This document shows, one piece after another, positions 1-8,538 of a DNA stretch of 64,000 nucleotides. The notes beneath the pieces are model-generated. The model saw only the letters and a program-made list of their open reading frames with translations, searched no databases and was not told the DNA's origin. The stretch comes from Candidatus Kapaibacterium sp. (GTDB lineage: Bacteria; Bacteroidota; Ignavibacteria; Kapaibacteriales; UBA2268). The position numbers and the translations under genes are program-made. How positions within the stretch are numbered: the first letter of the stretch is position 1; every line of letters starts with the position of its first letter. The stretch lies in contig CALHGZ010000001.1 in assembly GCA_938031175.1 (NCBI GenBank), forward strand, positions 62,001-126,000. Reading direction: 5' to 3'.

Positions 1-125
1 ATATCGAAGGTAAGGCATTTTGGAGGAAGATGGTTGTTGTAGGAAAAAAGAATGTTTGTTAATAAAAATAGAATGTAGATTTGAGAAAAAATAAAATTTT
101 TCATCGGGGAAACTTGCTTTTTCAT
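1..125 (-). CDS. Possible secreted protein, N-terminal fragment (cut by window edge)
   Basis: A reading frame opens at an ATG at 125 and stays open leftwards to base 1, giving 41 residues. A second in-frame ATG lies at 104. The first part is basic and then hydrophobic (MKNFIFSQIYILFLLTNILF), like a signal peptide. It follows the small secreted protein at 148-573 on the same strand by 22 bases, so the two could be co-transcribed. There is no clear ribosome binding site and the mature part is outside the window. The frame could be chance, because the DNA is very AT-rich. Confidence 0.35.
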   Translation of the reverse strand, partial: MKKQVSPMKNFIFSQIYILFLLTNILFSYNNHLPPKCLTFD

Positions 126-147
126 CAAATAAAGTTGGATACTTTAA

Positions 148-573
148 TTATCTGAACATTTCTTTAATCATGCCCCAAGTTCTTCGAACAGTACTGACTT
201 CGTGTGTAACCGTGATTGTATTGGAATAGACGTGAGTGTTATCTTTGTTGATTAATTTGAGACGATAATAGAACACCGTTTTAGAAAGGGGAACATCATC
301 GCCTGGTTGATTTTTGAAATAAGCTTCGTTGTCAATGTACTTATAGTTTGAAGGTGTACCCTTTGCATCGATTGAAGTTACTCGCTGGAAACCGCTTTTA
401 TTAGAAGAACGTTCAAGCTCAAATTTTTTTAGATCTTGTTCGCTGATTGAACGCCACTCAATAGTAATAGCACTTCCATCTGAGCGGGCTGTAAATGTTT
501 CAATTATTCCTTCATATGCTAGAGTAACACTAATGAACAGCATTATTATTAGCATTGGCAGTATGATTTTCAT
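148..573 (-). CDS. Small secreted protein with a fibronectin III-like domain
   Basis: This is a 141-residue protein. It has an N-terminal signal peptide (MKIILPMLIIMLFISVTLAYE) followed by one beta-rich module. The module has the pattern W-R-S ... F-E-L-E-R-S ... F-Y-Y-R-L-K ... V-Y-S-N-T-I-T-V. The same order (I-W-E ... F-Y-I-E-R-K ... Y-D-Y-R-L-R ... Y-V-S-D-I-V-T-V) occurs just before the sorting domain of the large secreted protein at 13215-17984, so the two modules look related. The last 12 residues (RRTWGMIKEMFR) are basic and possibly helical. No type IX sorting domain follows. Export to the periplasm or surface is inferred; the function is unknown. Confidence 0.7.
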   Translation of the reverse strand: MKIILPMLIIMLFISVTLAYEGIIETFTARSDGSAITIEWRSISEQDLKKFELERSSNKSGFQRVTSIDAKGTPSNYKYIDNEAYFKNQPGDDVPLSKTVFYYRLKLINKDNTHVYSNTITVTHEVSTVRRTWGMIKEMFR

Positions 574-755
574 ACGTGTTTTTTAATTAGTCAACATTTA
601 TTTGTAACACTGACGCAAATATAATACAAATAATTTTAATTACATCAATATATTATCAACATTTTGTTGAAATAAGTTGTTAATAGCAAATTTCAAATGC
701 TGTATTCAATTATTTTCACTTATTTAAATCAGAATAATAGTATCTTGAGAATTGC

Positions 756-763
756 TATATTTG
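756..763 (+). promoter_or_regulatory. Candidate -7 element (TAnnTTTG) upstream of ftsY
   Basis: TATATTTG matches the TAnnTTTG -7 element described for Bacteroidota sigma factor promoters. It is followed by TA, and lies 26 bases before the ftsY start and 14 bases before its ribosome binding site. I see no TTG at the expected -33 position, so this is weak. Confidence 0.25.
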
Positions 764-789
764 TATATGAACACAACAAGGAAATGATT

Positions 790-1794
790 ATGGGATTTTT
801 TGATAAGATAAAAGAAAAGGTATCCAATGTTGTAAAATCAACTGCCGAGGCAGTGAGTTTTGATAAATTAAAAGAGGGTCTTTCGAAAACCCGAGATAGT
901 TTTGTAAAAAAAATTCATAAAGCGATAGGTAGCAACAGGAAAATTGATGATAGATTAATAGAGGAAATCGAAGAAATCCTAATTTCAGCTGATATTGGTG
1001 TGTATTCTACCGATTTGTTGATAAATTCATTAAAGGCAAAAGTAAAAAAAGAAGGATATGAGAATCCGGAAGATATAATAGAAATTCTTAAAGACGAAAT
1101 ATATAAAATACTATCAGAATCGAACTCAAAGCTCCCACCGAATCCTTATGAAATAAATATCGTTTCCAAACCATTGACAATTCTTATAGTTGGTGTTAAT
1201 GGAGTTGGCAAAACTACAACAATTGGTAAGTTAGCTTACAATTACACGAAAGCAGGCAAGAAGGTATTAATAGGAGCTGCTGATACTTTTCGTGCAGCGG
1301 CTAATGAGCAATTGGAAATTTGGGCACAAAGAGCTGGGGTGAATATCATTCAACAAAAGCAAGGTGCTGATCCGGCTGCTGTTGCTTATGATACTTTAAA
1401 CTCTGCCATATCAAAAGATTATGATGTTGTTTTAATTGATACAGCGGGTAGATTACACAATAAAATTCACCTTATGTCCGAGCTTCAAAAAATAGGTAAA
1501 GTAATGAAGAAACTGAAAGCTTCTGCCCCTGACGAAGTATTTCTTGTACTCGATGCAACAACAGGTCAAAATGCAATTATCCAAGCAAGAGAATTTTCGA
1601 AAGTTGCAGATTTGACGGGAATTATATTGACTAAATTAGATGGTACTGCAAAAGGCGGTGTCATTATTCCTATTATAAATGAATTGAAAATTCCTGTGCG
1701 ATTTATTGGTGTTGGAGAAAAAATAGATGATTTGCAAGCATTCGACCCTGAAAAATTTATTGTAGCTTTATTTGAGGTTAACGGCAAAAATTGA
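790..1794 (+). CDS. ftsY: Signal recognition particle receptor FtsY
   Basis: This SRP-family GTPase receives ribosome-SRP complexes at the inner membrane and hands nascent membrane proteins to the translocon. In the 334-residue protein an amphipathic N-terminal helix is followed by the NG domain: G1 loop GVNGVGKT (about 135-142), DTFRAAANEQ (about 165), DTAGRLHN (about 217) and TKLDGTAKGG (about 281). The acidic A domain of E. coli FtsY is largely missing, as in many short FtsY proteins. I chose the ATG at 790 because AAGGAA at 778-783 is six bases upstream and MGFFDKIKEK is a typical FtsY start. Longer in-frame starts exist at 697 and 784. It ends one base before the convergent gene's stop. 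Confidence 0.97.
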   Translation: MGFFDKIKEKVSNVVKSTAEAVSFDKLKEGLSKTRDSFVKKIHKAIGSNRKIDDRLIEEIEEILISADIGVYSTDLLINSLKAKVKKEGYENPEDIIEILKDEIYKILSESNSKLPPNPYEINIVSKPLTILIVGVNGVGKTTTIGKLAYNYTKAGKKVLIGAADTFRAAANEQLEIWAQRAGVNIIQQKQGADPAAVAYDTLNSAISKDYDVVLIDTAGRLHNKIHLMSELQKIGKVMKKLKASAPDEVFLVLDATTGQNAIIQAREFSKVADLTGIILTKLDGTAKGGVIIPIINELKIPVRFIGVGEKIDDLQAFDPEKFIVALFEVNGKN

Positions 1795-1795
1795 A

Positions 1796-2995
1796 TTACC
1801 GAGGCTTTTTAAATCTTTTGGATATATCATTTAAACTCCAAGATATTATAGGTAAAAGAGCAATTTTCATCATAGTTTGATACCTTGGCAGAGAGAAAAA
1901 GATAATCGAAATTATGCTGTGATAAACTAAAAAAATAAAAATGTAATTTAAGTTATCTTTATTGGGAATTTTAACCATTCCGTAAATAAACAACATTATC
2001 ATAAATATCCAAGGAATAAGATAAAGTAAATTCAGGCTTCTATTATCATTAGGATTAATAAACCATAAATGATACAATTTTACGAATGTAGTTTTTAGTC
2101 CGTGTAAAGGATTTTCCTTGATTGAATTGAGAGCCTGTGCAAAGTAAAAATCATTCATTTTTATTTCATAATCTTTATGCACAGCTAATTTATTTAGCGA
2201 GTCAGCAATTTTTTCATCAGCCCAAATTCCAGGTTGATAAGGATTATGGCCACGATAAAGATTTAAACCGCCTGAAGTTGTCATTGGTATGACTCTATTA
2301 AAAATAGTGTAATTCCTGTAAACCCAGGGTAGAAGGGAAGTTATCACAATAAACGAGATAATTATGACTGGATAATACTGCTTTTTAGAGATTAAATAAA
2401 TGAGTATAATAATGACAAAGAATATGAATTCTGCTCTTAAATATGTTAAAATTACGAATAAGATTGAACTGATAAATAAATTTCTTTTGTTTGACAGATT
2501 GTCAATGAGTAATAGAAGTGATGTAGTTAAAATATGGTATAGTAAAGTGGTACCTGGAGTAAAATTAGAATATATAAATTCCGGTAGAAAAGCATATAAA
2601 GAAGCAGAAATAATTCCAACTGTATGATCAAAATACTTGCTTGATAATACAAATGTAAGATAAATTGCAATATTGCTAATAAAGATTTGGATTAAAAGAA
2701 AAAGGATGTTTCTAAGATTATTATTTTCAATTGTCATAAAAGGTATTAAATAATAAACGTAAGCAGGAGGCATATAGGCAGAAGGGTATGGTTTGCTGTT
2801 TGAATTATACTCAAATTTTACTTGATCATCCTCATAGTAAAATAAAGAATAACCTTTACCATTTAATATGTTCTGTGCTATAATTCCATATTCCCAATAA
2901 TTAATTTTTTCAGAATTATAAATTGATAGTATAATAATAATTTTTAGTATAGTAGATATTATAATGATATAAATAAGGGGTTTACTATATTTCAT
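1796..2995 (-). CDS. Membrane glycosyltransferase, GT39/ArnT-like family
   Basis: This 399-residue integral membrane protein has about ten hydrophobic segments. The N-terminal part has the layout of lipid-linked sugar transferases of the ArnT/PMT (GT39, GT83) superfamily. A first transmembrane helix is followed by a periplasmic loop with W-E-Y-G-I-I-A-Q-N-I-L-N-G-K-G-Y-S and then a PPAYVYYLIP stretch. Those families use polyprenyl-phosphate sugars on the outer face of the inner membrane. The acceptor is unknown; LPS or a secreted glycoprotein are possible. It is divergent from radA (71-base gap) and convergent with ftsY (one-base gap). Confidence 0.72.
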   Translation of the reverse strand: MKYSKPLIYIIIISTILKIIIILSIYNSEKINYWEYGIIAQNILNGKGYSLFYYEDDQVKFEYNSNSKPYPSAYMPPAYVYYLIPFMTIENNNLRNILFLLIQIFISNIAIYLTFVLSSKYFDHTVGIISASLYAFLPEFIYSNFTPGTTLLYHILTTSLLLLIDNLSNKRNLFISSILFVILTYLRAEFIFFVIIILIYLISKKQYYPVIIISFIVITSLLPWVYRNYTIFNRVIPMTTSGGLNLYRGHNPYQPGIWADEKIADSLNKLAVHKDYEIKMNDFYFAQALNSIKENPLHGLKTTFVKLYHLWFINPNDNRSLNLLYLIPWIFMIMLFIYGMVKIPNKDNLNYIFIFLVYHSIISIIFFSLPRYQTMMKIALLPIISWSLNDISKRFKKPR

Positions 2996-3066
2996 TTTTA
3001 TAATTGTTTGGGATTAGATTGTATATCATTTTGTAAATTTAAAAATTTAAAACATACAAAAATTTT

Positions 3067-4416
3067 ATGAAGCAGAAGATAGTTTATGTATGTACAAATT
3101 GTGGGAGTGTGTCTCCGAAATGGTCAGGGAAGTGTAATGTATGCGGTCAGTGGGATACATTTGTTGAGGAAATTGTTAGAAAAAATTCTAAGATTGAACA
3201 ATCATCAAGAACTAACAAATCTGAATTAATAAAGCTAAGGGAGATTTCTAGTGATGAAGATTACCGTATTAGTACGAATATATTAGAATTGGATAGAGTA
3301 CTTGGTGGTGGAATAGTATCAGGCTCTGTTGTACTAGTTGCTGGTGATCCGGGAATAGGGAAATCAACTTTGCTTTTACAGATGTGTTCTGGTTTAATTG
3401 ATTTAAATCCAGTATATGTAACTGGAGAAGAATCACTGGAACAAATTAAGTTACGTGCAGACAGGCTTGGAAACATAAATCCAAATATTTCGATTTTAGC
3501 AGAGACAAATGCCGAAAGAATTAATCAAATTATATCATCATCTGAAAGCAGGTTGTTCATATTGGATTCAATACAATCATTTTCAAGCGACTCTGTAAAT
3601 TCAACAGCTGGAAGCATTATTCAGGTTCGTGAATGCGCCTCATTATTTATAAAAACTGCAAAGTCTGAGGCTAAGACAATATTTTTAGTTGGTCATGTAA
3701 CGAAAGAGGGTATCATCGCTGGTCCCAAAATACTCGAGCATATGGTTGATACAGTTTTGCAATTTGAGGGAGAGAAAACATATACTTTTAGGATACTAAG
3801 AGCTTTAAAAAACAGGTATGGATCCACTAATGAAATTGGCATATTCGAAATGACTGAATCAGGGATGAGAGAGTTGGAGAGTCCTTCTGAAATATTTCTT
3901 GCACATCGCAAAAGTAATGAACCGGGGATAGCAATAGTAGCTGGAGTGGAGGGAACACGTCCCATAATACTCGAAATCCAAGCTCTTGTTAGCCCAACTG
4001 GTTATGGTATTCCCCAACGAACATCAAATGGCTATGATGTAAAAAGATTGCAGATGCTAATTGCAGTTCTTGAAAAGCGATTGGGTCTGAATTTCAGATA
4101 TTATGATGTATTTATAAATATTGCTGGTGGGATTTATATTAATGATACTTCAGTAGATTTAGGTCTTGCGATAGCTTTAGTTAGTTCACTCAAAGAAAAG
4201 CCGGTACCTGAGAATTATGTAGTTGCTGGTGAAATTGGTCTTACAGGTGAAATACGTCCAGTTTCATTTATAGAACAAAGAGTTTCTGAATCAGAAAAAT
4301 TGGGCTTTGAGACTATATTGATACCAGGTTCCAATTATCAGAAAATCAGAAAAAATTTCAGAATAAACATAGTTCCTGTTGATAAGATTTCACTAGCATT
4401 GATGGAATTATTATAA
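3067..4416 (+). CDS. radA: DNA repair protein RadA (Sms)
   Basis: This RecA-related ATPase promotes branch migration during recombinational repair. The 449-residue length is usual. A four-cysteine zinc finger (C9, C12, C23, C26) is followed by the Walker A motif GDPGIGKST (93-101), the RadA-specific KNRYG motif (248-252) and a C-terminal Lon-protease-like domain (about 270-449), which binds DNA and stabilises hexamers rather than cutting peptides. The gene begins a plus-strand run with the unknown 544-residue gene and obgE. The promoter must lie in the 71-base divergent gap shared with the GT39-like gene, where I see no strong -10/-35 pair. Confidence 0.97.
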   Translation: MKQKIVYVCTNCGSVSPKWSGKCNVCGQWDTFVEEIVRKNSKIEQSSRTNKSELIKLREISSDEDYRISTNILELDRVLGGGIVSGSVVLVAGDPGIGKSTLLLQMCSGLIDLNPVYVTGEESLEQIKLRADRLGNINPNISILAETNAERINQIISSSESRLFILDSIQSFSSDSVNSTAGSIIQVRECASLFIKTAKSEAKTIFLVGHVTKEGIIAGPKILEHMVDTVLQFEGEKTYTFRILRALKNRYGSTNEIGIFEMTESGMRELESPSEIFLAHRKSNEPGIAIVAGVEGTRPIILEIQALVSPTGYGIPQRTSNGYDVKRLQMLIAVLEKRLGLNFRYYDVFINIAGGIYINDTSVDLGLAIALVSSLKEKPVPENYVVAGEIGLTGEIRPVSFIEQRVSESEKLGFETILIPGSNYQKIRKNFRINIVPVDKISLALMELL

Positions 4417-4501
4417 TAATTGTATGAACTTTTACGTTGAGAATCTCGTATTATTTATGTAATTTAACAAGTTATTAAAGATATCAAAATTATATTCAAT
4501 A

Positions 4502-6136
4502 ATGTTCGAAGAAGTAATAGATAAATGGTACCAAAACATCATTTCTTCCGTTACATTGACAGGGGAATATATATATTTGCCTGAAATATTATCCAATGAA
4601 AAGATCGAGTTGTTTATAAAAATATATTTAACAGCTGAAATAAACTGGTGGATATATCAGGAAAAAATAATACGTGAATCAAATAAAAACTTTGATTTTA
4701 GTGCTAAAGAATTTCAGGAGGTAAATAGTCAATTTGAAAAATTACTTTTCAATAATGCAAGATTTAATCTAAATAACATTAAGATTTTAATATCTAATGG
4801 AGTAAAATTACATTTAAATTTTGTTTGCCGTCCAAGGACGACACTTAAGTGGTTTACATATCGTGGTGAATTAAAAAAATCTTATGATGAGTTATCATTA
4901 CGAATGAAGTATTTCCTTGGATATGATTATTTGCTGAATAAATTATCAAAGTGTGAGGAAATACTCAGGATGCAATTAGATAATACTTTAATGAGTGCTG
5001 TGGAATTCGAGCGTTTAATCGCCAAATATGATAATGAAGCATTGTATGAAATGACTCCGAAGGAGTTTGTAGAAATTTTAGATGATTTATTTTATTATTT
5101 TGACCCTGAATATCATAGAATAGTTCCTATAAATGCACTTATAATATTTCTTGATGATAAAGGTTTATACTACATTGCGCAACATTTGCAATCAAAATTA
5201 AATACCGAAAATAAAAACACACTAAGCAAACGGGAATTTGAAGAATTCCTAAATTATCTGATACAAAATTATGAGCCAAACAAAAAGTTGGAAATGAAAA
5301 TACCAGAGCCAAGCGTACCTTACAGAGAAGTTATTGATTACCGAATTTCCAAAGAGATATTTAATCAGACTGGAATACAATCAGATAAGAAAATTGATGA
5401 AGACAAACAGTCAGAAGATAAAAATGAACTTACAACAGAAGTTGAAATAGATGAAAATGAAAAATTTAAATATGAAGAATTACAGTATGATAGCAGTACC
5501 TACGGAACAACAGAAACAGAATTTAGTAATGATGATTACAATCCCTTCACATTGTTAGAACGTAGTTTAAATAGTGAAGATATTGGTTTTGAAGATTTTG
5601 ATATCGATTTCAAACGTGGGGAAATCAAGCTAGATGATTTTTTATCTAATGATGAAATGGAGCAAGAGAGCTGTGATGAAATAGATTCGGAAAATAATAA
5701 TGGTTTTTGGCATCTTTTTCAGGTTGAGAATTCTCTTCCGAGTGGGTTTGTTTTGTTTGATGAAAAATTCCCGGCAAAAGTAATTACTGAGGAGTACAAT
5801 TTTTTTGTTGATAAGCCTAAGTTATTAGAAACAATTGAGCATAAGGATAAAATTTTAAATTATTCATCCTCATCTTTTGAGATCATAGCCAATATTTCAG
5901 AATTAACTAACCAAATTGCACCTAAGTTATTGAATAAGATATTAAAGCAATTATTTAATCGAAATGAGGAAGAATTTAACAAATTCATGAGTTCAATAAT
6001 CAGTTCAAATACTTGGAAATCAGCAGCAGTGAAGATAGATTTACTATTTTCGACTAAATCGATCAATCCCGATTCATCTTTGGCAAAGGGATTCAGAGAA
6101 ACAGTTCAGTCTCTATTTTTTAAGCAAAGCAAATAG
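4502..6136 (+). CDS. Unknown 544-residue protein with acidic middle region
   Basis: I do not recognise this protein. It has no signal peptide or membrane segment, so it is probably cytoplasmic. Residues 1-280 look mostly helical and charged. Residues about 285-400 are a very acidic, low-complexity linker rich in D, E, N and S. Residues about 405-544 form a second folded part ending in a helical stretch. It sits between radA and obgE, and its TAG stop is directly followed by the obgE ATG with no spacer, so the two are almost certainly co-transcribed and perhaps translationally coupled. A partner of Obg, the ribosome or DNA repair is a guess from context only. Confidence 0.75.
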   Translation: MFEEVIDKWYQNIISSVTLTGEYIYLPEILSNEKIELFIKIYLTAEINWWIYQEKIIRESNKNFDFSAKEFQEVNSQFEKLLFNNARFNLNNIKILISNGVKLHLNFVCRPRTTLKWFTYRGELKKSYDELSLRMKYFLGYDYLLNKLSKCEEILRMQLDNTLMSAVEFERLIAKYDNEALYEMTPKEFVEILDDLFYYFDPEYHRIVPINALIIFLDDKGLYYIAQHLQSKLNTENKNTLSKREFEEFLNYLIQNYEPNKKLEMKIPEPSVPYREVIDYRISKEIFNQTGIQSDKKIDEDKQSEDKNELTTEVEIDENEKFKYEELQYDSSTYGTTETEFSNDDYNPFTLLERSLNSEDIGFEDFDIDFKRGEIKLDDFLSNDEMEQESCDEIDSENNNGFWHLFQVENSLPSGFVLFDEKFPAKVITEEYNFFVDKPKLLETIEHKDKILNYSSSSFEIIANISELTNQIAPKLLNKILKQLFNRNEEEFNKFMSSIISSNTWKSAAVKIDLLFSTKSINPDSSLAKGFRETVQSLFFKQSK

Positions 6137-7165
6137 ATGAAATTTATTGATATAGCTATAATTACAGTTAAATCTGGTAAAGGTGGAGACGGGCATATAA
6201 GCTTCAGAAGAGAAAAGGGAATACCTAAAGGTGGACCCGACGGAGGTACAGGAGGTAAAGGCGGTGATGTCTATATAATTGCAGACAAAAACCTAAATAC
6301 CTTATTAGATTTCAAATATCAACCCTATTATAAGGCTGAAAATGGCCAACCAGGAGGCAAGAGTAATAAAACCGGCAGAGATGGTAAAGATATAATTATA
6401 AGAGTACCTTGCGGAACAATTATTAGGAATTATGAAAATAATGAGATAATAGCTGATTTAATTGAAGATGGTCAAATTTGTTTGATTTTAGAAGGTGGAA
6501 AAGGTGGCAAAGGAAATGCTGAATATGCAACACCAACAAATCAAGCTCCTCGTTATGCTCAAAAGGGTGGTTCAGGCATGGAAATGCAATTATTACTCGA
6601 ATTAAAAGTAATAGCTGATGTTGGTATAGTAGGCTTCCCAAATGTTGGAAAATCTACATTAATTTCTGTAATCAGTGCAGCTAAGCCAAAAATTGCGGAT
6701 TATCCTTTTACCACATTAACCCCAAATTTAGGTATAGTAAAGGTTGATACAGAAAAAAGTTTTGTCGTTGCTGATATACCCGGATTGATCGAAGGTGCAA
6801 GTAAAGGTAAAGGAATGGGAAATGAATTCTTGAGACATATAGAAAGGACAAATTGTTTGTTGTTTTTAATTGACTCTTTAAGCAACAATCCTTTGAATGA
6901 TTATAAAATTTTAAAAAATGAATTGAAAAGTTATAATAAATCAATACTAGAAAAGTCGAAAATAATTTGTTTTAGTAAAATAGATGCTATTACAGAGGAT
7001 AGACTTGAGCAATTGAAAAAAATAAAATTCAGGGAACCCAAAACACCAATTTTATTCATTTCATCAGTAGCAAATAAAGGCATCGAAGAACTTAAACAAA
7101 CACTTTGGTCAATGATTCAATATAGAAAGATGATAGTTAATGAAGTAAATGACTCAATTATTTAA
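6137..7165 (+). CDS. obgE: Obg/CgtA GTPase
   Basis: This essential GTPase is involved in 50S ribosome assembly and stress control. The glycine-rich Obg fold is at residues 1-158 (VKSGKGGDGHISFRREKG, GGPDGGTGGKGGDV). The G domain follows, with G1 GFPNVGKST (166-174), the switch region YPFTTLTPNLG, G3 DIPGLIEGA and the C-terminal SSVANKGIEEL. At 342 residues it lacks the C-terminal OCT domain found in Bacillus Obg, as in most Gram-negative homologues. Its start codon follows the stop of the unknown upstream gene at once, so it probably depends on that transcript. Confidence 0.97.
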   Translation: MKFIDIAIITVKSGKGGDGHISFRREKGIPKGGPDGGTGGKGGDVYIIADKNLNTLLDFKYQPYYKAENGQPGGKSNKTGRDGKDIIIRVPCGTIIRNYENNEIIADLIEDGQICLILEGGKGGKGNAEYATPTNQAPRYAQKGGSGMEMQLLLELKVIADVGIVGFPNVGKSTLISVISAAKPKIADYPFTTLTPNLGIVKVDTEKSFVVADIPGLIEGASKGKGMGNEFLRHIERTNCLLFLIDSLSNNPLNDYKILKNELKSYNKSILEKSKIICFSKIDAITEDRLEQLKKIKFREPKTPILFISSVANKGIEELKQTLWSMIQYRKMIVNEVNDSII

Positions 7166-7232
7166 AATCTTAGACCAATAGAGCCGTTAAATAAAAAGAA
7201 GAAGATATTATTGATAAAATGAGAAGCTGGAA

Positions 7233-8525
7233 ATGAAAAGGAATGTACTTGTAATTATATTATTTCTTATCTCGATACCATTAATCTCACAAAATGTGAA
7301 AAATGACCCTTATTTCGAAAAAGGGGAAAAAGCAATGCTTCATAAGAAATTTAATGAAGCAGTAAAGCAATATACTTTAGCATTAGATAATAACCCTAAA
7401 AGCATACCCGCCCTCTCCCGCCGAGGACAAGCATATATGTTTTTAAACAAATTTCAGGAAGCTATAAATGATTTTACAAAAATTATTCAAATTAATCCAT
7501 CACTTCCGGATGTATATAATTATAGGGGCTTAGCTTTTGGTTATTTGGGTGAGATTGATAAAGCAATCAATGATTTCGATAAGGCAATAAATTTAGATAA
7601 AAAATTTGCTGAAGCATACTTAAATCGTGGCACAGCTTGGGCTTCAAAAAGTGAATATGAAAAAGCATTGAAAGATTACACTCAGGCGATAAATTTAAAC
7701 AAAAACAATGCAGAAGCTTATTATCAGCGAGGGATAGCATATTATAATCTCGATAATTTGAGTAAAGCTCTTAACGATTTTACTCAAGCAATTCAGAAGG
7801 GAATACCTTTAGCTAAAGTTTATTATTACCGTGGTAATACTTATTACAAACTCAAAAATTACAACAAAGCAATACAAGACTATAGCAAAGCAATCCAACT
7901 TGATCCCAACGATACAGAAGCGATAAACAATCGTGCTATGGCTTATGATTTATCAGGTAACAAAAAAGCAGCTCAAAAAGATCGGGATAGATTAAATCAG
8001 TTGGCAGGAAATAGGTTCCCGCCAATTGAATCTATAAAATTTACAACCTACACTGATGAACGAAATGTTTATTCGATACAACTACCCGAAAATTGGCACA
8101 AGCTTACGAATGCAGATAAATTATCCTCGGATTTATATGTTACTTTGGAAAAAATCAATAAGAACACCGAACCCTATTCGGTAGGTGTCAGGCTTTCAAT
8201 GAACAGAAATCTAAGGCAACATTACAACATACCCCAGGATGTAAGTTTAATAAGTTTTTGGGAGGCAAGTGCTGTCGAAAATACGAAAAACTATGCAAAT
8301 TACAGGATTTTCACCCGTAAAACACATAATATTAATGGATATGATGGATTTCTCAATAAAACACTTATTAAGGTAACGAAAGAATCTATACCCATAAGAA
8401 TGTATGAGATTATTTTAACCAAAGGTGATGATCTATTTTATGGTTATTTTCAAGCACCAGAAGTACAATTTGCTTATTTCGAAAAGATTTTCGACAAAGC
8501 TATAAAGACTTTGCAAATAAAATAA
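7233..8525 (+). CDS. Secreted TPR-repeat protein with a C-terminal globular domain
   Basis: The 430-residue protein has a signal peptide (MKRNVLVIILFLISIPLISQ) and about six consecutive 34-residue tetratricopeptide repeats (about 26-260) with typical A-x-x-x-R-G / Y-x-x-A-I-x-D-Y-x-x-A-I-x-L-x-P positions. After a short linker, residues about 265-430 form a separate domain opening with Y-S-I-Q-L-P-E-N-W. This pattern is seen in PsbP/Mog1-like extracytoplasmic domains, but I am not sure of that match. TPRs are protein-binding scaffolds, so a periplasmic assembly or envelope role is plausible. It converges on the GT2 gene with a 13-base gap and no visible terminator hairpin. Confidence 0.82.
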   Translation: MKRNVLVIILFLISIPLISQNVKNDPYFEKGEKAMLHKKFNEAVKQYTLALDNNPKSIPALSRRGQAYMFLNKFQEAINDFTKIIQINPSLPDVYNYRGLAFGYLGEIDKAINDFDKAINLDKKFAEAYLNRGTAWASKSEYEKALKDYTQAINLNKNNAEAYYQRGIAYYNLDNLSKALNDFTQAIQKGIPLAKVYYYRGNTYYKLKNYNKAIQDYSKAIQLDPNDTEAINNRAMAYDLSGNKKAAQKDRDRLNQLAGNRFPPIESIKFTTYTDERNVYSIQLPENWHKLTNADKLSSDLYVTLEKINKNTEPYSVGVRLSMNRNLRQHYNIPQDVSLISFWEASAVENTKNYANYRIFTRKTHNINGYDGFLNKTLIKVTKESIPIRMYEIILTKGDDLFYGYFQAPEVQFAYFEKIFDKAIKTLQIK

Positions 8526-8538
8526 AATTAAAATTCAT

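Noticed and set aside
3-62. Plus-strand frame open from the left edge to a TAA at 60-62 (about 19 residues)
   Set aside because: It could be the tail of an upstream gene, but it is too short and has no recognisable sequence. It also competes with the minus-strand frame over the same bases.
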